NCBI GenBank assembly: GCA_009782085.1
Contig: WQUN01000033.1
Span: forward strand, 1 to 7,342
DNA length: 7,342 nucleotides
Reading direction: 5' to 3'
DNA from: Bacillota bacterium
Lineage (GTDB): Bacteria; Bacillota; Clostridia; Lachnospirales; WQUN01
A model generated the notes under the pieces. It saw only the letters and a program-made list of their open reading frames with translations, made no database searches and was not told the origin of the DNA. A program made the position numbers and the translations under genes. Within the stretch, counting starts at the first letter, position 1. Every line of letters begins with the position of its first letter. Of the stretch, positions 4,820 to 7,342 are shown piece after piece.

Positions 4820-6328
4820 ATGCCCATAGAATCCCTGACTTTCCCCAACGGCCTCCGCGCCGTCCTCGAGCCGATCCCCCACGTCCGCTCCGTGTCATTC
4901 GGGATATGGGTGAAAAACGGCTCGCGGCATGAGGACGCGGCCTCGGGCGGCATCTCGCATTTTATCGAGCACATGCTGTTCAAGGGCACGAAAAACCGCA
5001 GCGCGAAGCAGATCGCTGACGACATGGACGCGATAGGCGGGCAGATCAACGCGTACACGGCAAAGGAGTACACCTGCTACTACACGCTGACTTTGGACAC
5101 GCACTTCGACACGGCGCTGGACGTGCTTGGGGACATGTTTTTCAACTCGAAATTCGCCCGGGAGGACATCGTGAAAGAGCGCAACGTCATCCTGGAAGAG
5201 ATAAGCATGTACGAGGACACCCCGGACGAGCTCGTGCACGACCTGCTCCAGTTCAACACCTGGAAGGACGATCCCCTCGGCCGGTCGATACTGGGCGCGC
5301 CGGAGACGATCTCCAGGTTTGGGCACAGGTCGTTCGTGGACTATCTCAAGCGGCATTACGTCCCGGAGAGCACCGTTTTGGCCCTGGCCGGGAATTTCGA
5401 CGTATCGGACACAGTAAAGAAGCTGGAAAAGCGTTTTCCCGGATTCAGGGACGCGAACGCGGGGCGGCCTGGCATGACCGGGCCGGGGCGGCCGGGCATG
5501 GAAATGCCGGGGCGGCCGGGCGCCGTAGGGTCGGGCTTCCATGCCCGGCCGTCCGACGCCAGCGCGTCCATTACCCGCCCGTCCGACGCCCGCCCGTTCG
5601 ATTCCGGGCCGTCTGACGCCTTGTCGGCCGCCGACGGGCCAAATATCCAGCCGGCCGCCGCCGCGCGAAACAGCCACGTTTATTCGTCCGCCGCTTACGC
5701 GTCCTCCGCCCCGCCGTCCGCGGCCGTCTACTCCCCCGGCGTTATCGTCAGGGAGAAGGACATCGAGCAGGTGCACGTATGCCTGGGCTTTCCGGGCGTG
5801 CCGATGAGGTCCGACCGTACCTACGACATGTCCGTGTTCAACACGATCTTCGGCGGCGGGATGAGCTCGCGCCTTTTCCAGTCCATCCGCGAGGAGCGCG
5901 GCCTGGCCTATTCGATATATTCGTACAACTCCGGCTACTCCGACGCGGGGCTGTTCTCCGTCTACGCCGCCTGCGCGAAAAATCAGGTCAAAGACATGAT
6001 CGCCCTGATTTTCGGGGAGATAAACCGGCTCGGCTCCGACAGGATAACAGAGGGACAGCTAGCCAAGGCCAAGGAGCAGCTTAAAAGCAACTACATTCTG
6101 AGCTTGGAGAACACGGCCAGCCGGATGAACGCCATAGGAAAGGCCACACTGATGCTGGAGCGGGTCCTGCCGGTGGACGAGCTGATAGCCAGGATCGACG
6201 CGGTCAGCCTGGAGAGGCTGTACGCGCTTGTCGGGGACGTGTTCAAAGGGGAGAGGGCCGGCCTGTCCGCCGTCGGGGACGTAGGCGGCCTGGATTTTGA
6301 GGGGATTTTGGACAATGAATACAAGTGA
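4820..6328 (+). CDS. M16 family zinc metallopeptidase (processing-peptidase-like)
   Basis: This is an M16 (pitrilysin/mitochondrial processing peptidase) peptidase of the kind found beside pnp in Firmicutes, comparable to B. subtilis YmxG/MlpA of about 409 residues. The N-terminal domain (about 1-210) has the inverted zinc motif HFIEH (residues 47-51, Glu50 as catalytic base). The third ligand is Glu127 in ILEEISMYED, 76 residues after His51, as expected. The C-terminal domain (about 306-502) keeps REERGLAYS with the conserved Arg and Tyr. The 502-residue length comes from about 90 extra residues at 212-305 in the interdomain linker, made of Gly/Pro/Ala/Ser/Arg repeats that include a TTCCAT-loop hairpin element read as AVGSGFHARPSD. 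No signal peptide is visible, so it is likely cytoplasmic. The start is set by AGGAG at 4806-4810, nine bases before the ATG. The stop overlaps dut by 14 bases. Confidence 0.92.
   Translation: MPIESLTFPNGLRAVLEPIPHVRSVSFGIWVKNGSRHEDAASGGISHFIEHMLFKGTKNRSAKQIADDMDAIGGQINAYTAKEYTCYYTLTLDTHFDTALDVLGDMFFNSKFAREDIVKERNVILEEISMYEDTPDELVHDLLQFNTWKDDPLGRSILGAPETISRFGHRSFVDYLKRHYVPESTVLALAGNFDVSDTVKKLEKRFPGFRDANAGRPGMTGPGRPGMEMPGRPGAVGSGFHARPSDASASITRPSDARPFDSGPSDALSAADGPNIQPAAAARNSHVYSSAAYASSAPPSAAVYSPGVIVREKDIEQVHVCLGFPGVPMRSDRTYDMSVFNTIFGGGMSSRLFQSIREERGLAYSIYSYNSGYSDAGLFSVYAACAKNQVKDMIALIFGEINRLGSDRITEGQLAKAKEQLKSNYILSLENTASRMNAIGKATLMLERVLPVDELIARIDAVSLERLYALVGDVFKGERAGLSAVGDVGGLDFEGILDNEYK
5461..5521 (+). 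repeat. 24-bp repeats with a degenerate ATGGAA-loop hairpin in the M16 linker
   Basis: GGGGCGGCC(T/G)GGCATG recurs at 5461-5476 and 5485-5500, with a shorter copy (GGGGCGGCCGGGC) at 5509-5521. The 24-bp period is in frame and encodes GRPGMTGP, GRPGMEMP and GRPGAVGS. The middle copy runs GGGC, ATGGAA (5498-5503), ATGCC. It resembles a decayed copy, in the opposite orientation, of the TTCCAT-loop hairpin. Confidence 0.7.
5525..5551 (+). repeat. TTCCAT-loop hairpin repeat inside the M16 gene
   Basis: GTAGGG leads into GGTCGGGC (5529-5536), loop TTCCAT (5537-5542) and GCCCGGCC (5543-5550). The stem is 8 bp with one G-T wobble. Loop, flank and stem size match the rpsO-pnp units, but the stem sequence is different and still paired. 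It is in frame and encodes VGSGFHARP. Confidence 0.85.
5551..5640 (+). repeat. Three 30-bp periodic repeats in the M16 linker
   Basis: GTCCGACGCC starts at 5551 and 5581, and GTCTGACGCC at 5611, giving a 30-bp, ten-residue period: PSDASASITR, PSDARPFDSG, PSDALSAADG. Only the first ten bases of each unit are well conserved. The downstream 5641-5735 continues as Ala/Ser/Pro-rich linker. Confidence 0.7.
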
Positions 6329-7094
6329 CGCGGGGAAATTTCTAATCGCCAGGACTCCCGGATCGGAAGACCTGCCCTTGCCCGCTCGCATGAGCGAAGG
6401 CGCGGCCGGGATGGACCTGTACGCGGACGTGCGGGACGAGGTTGCGCTCAAGCCGGGGGAGATCAAACTCATACCCGCCGGCGTGCGCATCTCGCTGCCC
6501 AGGGGCTTTGAGGCCCAGATCCGCCCGCGCAGCGGCCTGGCCGCCAAATATGGGGTAACTGTCGCGAACGCGCCCGGGACGGTGGACTCGGACTACCGCG
6601 GAGAGATAAAGATCATCATGATAAACCACGGCAAAGAGGATTTCATTGTGCATAGGGGCGACAGAGTCGCGCAGATGGTCATTAACAGAATCGAGACGCC
6701 TGTCTTTGAGCTCGTCGAAACGCTCGGCGAAACGGAGCGCGGGGAAGGCGGGTTCGGGCACACGGGGCGCTCGCTGCCCGACCCGCCGCTTTCGGAAGCC
6801 GCCGGCCGCCAGCAGTCCCCGGAGACCGCCGGCTGTTCGCTGCCCGATCCGCCGCTTTCGGAAGCCGCCGGCCGCCAGCAGTCCCAGGAAGCCGCAGGCC
6901 AATCCGATTCGCGCTCCCGGAAGTCATTTGACTCCGATTGTCACCCTGAGCGAAGCGAAGGGTCTTTGTCCCAAAATGGCGGCGTGACAATCGGGGAAAG
7001 GTATTTCTCTTGCGCCCGGAATGACGGCTGCAATGCGGTTCCGGACTTTCCGGAGGAACTCCGCGGCCAAAAGGGGGGCGGGAGCGATGGATGA
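6315..7094 (+). CDS. dut: dUTP diphosphatase (dUTPase) with repeat-derived C-terminal tail
   Basis: dUTPase hydrolyses dUTP to dUMP and pyrophosphate, keeping uracil out of DNA and feeding thymidylate synthesis. All five motifs of the trimeric family are present: AAGMDLYAD (30-38), RPRSGL (70-75), NAPGTVDSDYRGEI with catalytic Asp91 and Tyr94 (85-98), GDRVAQMVI (115-123) and ERGEGGFGHTG (141-151). Trimeric dUTPases normally end there, at about 150 residues. This protein continues to 259. Residues 153-196 are two 22-residue repeats (SLPDPPLSEAAGRQQS...). Residues 208-238 are CHPERSEGS...RNDG, a translation of a dispersed palindromic element. The ATG at 6315 overlaps the M16 stop by 14 bases and has GAGGGG at 6299-6304; a TTG at 6297 is less likely. 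The gene end overlaps the next start by 8 bases. The tail probably lies beyond the active-site lid formed by motif 5, so activity may survive; this is inference. Confidence 0.93.
   Translation: MNTSDAGKFLIARTPGSEDLPLPARMSEGAAGMDLYADVRDEVALKPGEIKLIPAGVRISLPRGFEAQIRPRSGLAAKYGVTVANAPGTVDSDYRGEIKIIMINHGKEDFIVHRGDRVAQMVINRIETPVFELVETLGETERGEGGFGHTGRSLPDPPLSEAAGRQQSPETAGCSLPDPPLSEAAGRQQSQEAAGQSDSRSRKSFDSDCHPERSEGSLSQNGGVTIGERYFSCARNDGCNAVPDFPEELRGQKGGGSDG
6771..6902 (+). repeat. Two tandem 66-bp repeats in the dut 3' region
   Basis: Units 6771-6836 and 6837-6902 are adjacent and match at about 58 of 66 positions, with differences clustered near their 3' ends. They are in frame and encode SLPDPPLSEAAGRQQSPETAGC and a close copy ending QSQEAAGQ (two 22-residue units). 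Divergence between them shows that the duplication is not an assembly stutter. Confidence 0.9.
6932..7036. repeat. HPERSEG-type dispersed palindromic element within dut
   Basis: CCGATTGTCAC (6934-6944) and GTGACAATCGG (6984-6994) form a perfect 11-bp inverted repeat, extendable to 6932 and 6996 with one wobble. Inside is CACCCTGAGCGAAGCGAAGG, the core of a widespread bacterial intergenic repeat that translates as HPERSEG. After the inverted repeat, CGCCCGGAATGACGG (7014-7028) looks like its companion half, reading ARNDG. No transposase is present, so it is a non-autonomous repeat by inference. Confidence 0.8.
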
Positions 7095-7342
7095 GAAAAA
7101 GCCGTTGCCCGACCCGCTCCGCGGCATACGCGATTATAACGACGAGCTGACCATCTCCCAGGTGATCCGCTACTTCGGGCGGCAGGGCGTTTTTTTCACC
7201 AAGCCGATGATCCAGAACTATGTCCGGGCGGGGCTTTTGCCTTTGCCCAGGGAGAAACGGTATTATACCCGCGTGCATATGGTTTTGCTCGCGCTGATCG
7301 AAAGCCTTAAAAAGGGCTTCTCCCAGGAGGAGATCAGGCGGC
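7087..7342 (+). CDS. DUF1836 domain protein (5' part only)
   Basis: The ATG at 7087 opens a frame that runs off the window after 85 residues. It begins MDEKKPLPDPLRGIRDYNDE. It contains LTISQVIRYFGRQGVFFTKPMIQNYVRAGLLP, then a KRYYTRVHMVLLALIESLKKGFSQEEIRR stretch. This pattern, an early helix, a TK.MIQNYV core, LLP, a basic KRYY and a helical FS.EEI region, fits DUF1836 from memory of the family. DUF1836 proteins are small, mostly Firmicute, and resemble winged-helix or MerR-like DNA-binding folds; a regulatory role is inference. The start overlaps the dut stop in ATGGATGA, implying translational coupling, with AAGGGG at 7071-7076 as a likely ribosome binding site. A second ATG at 7091 is in another frame and gives no such product. 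Confidence 0.8.
   Translation, partial: MDEKKPLPDPLRGIRDYNDELTISQVIRYFGRQGVFFTKPMIQNYVRAGLLPLPREKRYYTRVHMVLLALIESLKKGFSQEEIRR

Noticed and set aside
4688..4882. Minus-strand 64-codon frame before the M16 gene
   Set aside because: It overlaps the conserved M16 start on the opposite strand, has no clear ribosome binding site, and crosses the hairpin.
4895..5776. Minus-strand frame opposite the M16 gene
   Set aside because: It is an antisense shadow of the M16 gene, low in complexity, with no domain or convincing start signal.
6297..6314. TTG start for dut at 6297
   Set aside because: The ATG at 6315 has a ribosome binding site at a suitable distance (6299-6304); a start at 6297 would overlap that site.

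Overview
The window is GC-rich and carries a conserved bacterial housekeeping block. It reads as a Gram-positive, Clostridia-like genome. The basis is the strong AGGAGG-type ribosome binding sites, the gene order rpsO, pnp, M16 peptidase, dut, and a final gene encoding a DUF1836 protein, a family known mainly from Firmicutes. This placement is inference; no rRNA or taxonomic marker is present.

Layout. Positions 3-107 hold the 3' end of an unidentified plus-strand gene. It converges on murA (161-1432, minus strand), which makes the first committed precursor of peptidoglycan. A 246-bp divergent region (1433-1678) holds a good promoter with an extended -10 and a structured leader for rpsO (1679-1936, ribosomal protein S15). 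The rpsO-pnp gap (1937-2189) is filled by hairpin repeats with a TTCCAT (or ATGGAA) loop. pnp (2190-4475, polynucleotide phosphorylase) ends in an RGG-rich tail. A 52-codon small gene with a Shine-Dalgarno (4538-4696) and an 11-bp hairpin follow. Next come an M16 zinc peptidase gene (4820-6328), dut (6315-7094, dUTPase) and the start of a DUF1836 gene (7087-7342, cut by the window end). The last three overlap or nearly so and look like one transcription unit.

How the genes fit together. S15, PNPase, the M16 peptidase and dUTPase form a known conserved neighbourhood of translation, RNA turnover, proteolysis and nucleotide hygiene. The enzymes keep their catalytic residues. I found no new defence system, operon or mobile element with its own genes.

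The unusual signal is sequence expansion. The same TTCCAT-loop hairpin family sits between rpsO and pnp and also in frame inside the interdomain linker of the M16 peptidase. Short-period tandem repeats lengthen three neighbouring proteins: 30 bp in the pnp tail, 24 and 30 bp in the M16 linker, and 66 bp in the dut tail. The dut tail also contains a dispersed palindromic element of the type that translates as HPERSEG. The window is therefore a good example of intergenic-type repeats being absorbed into essential genes at tolerant sites.
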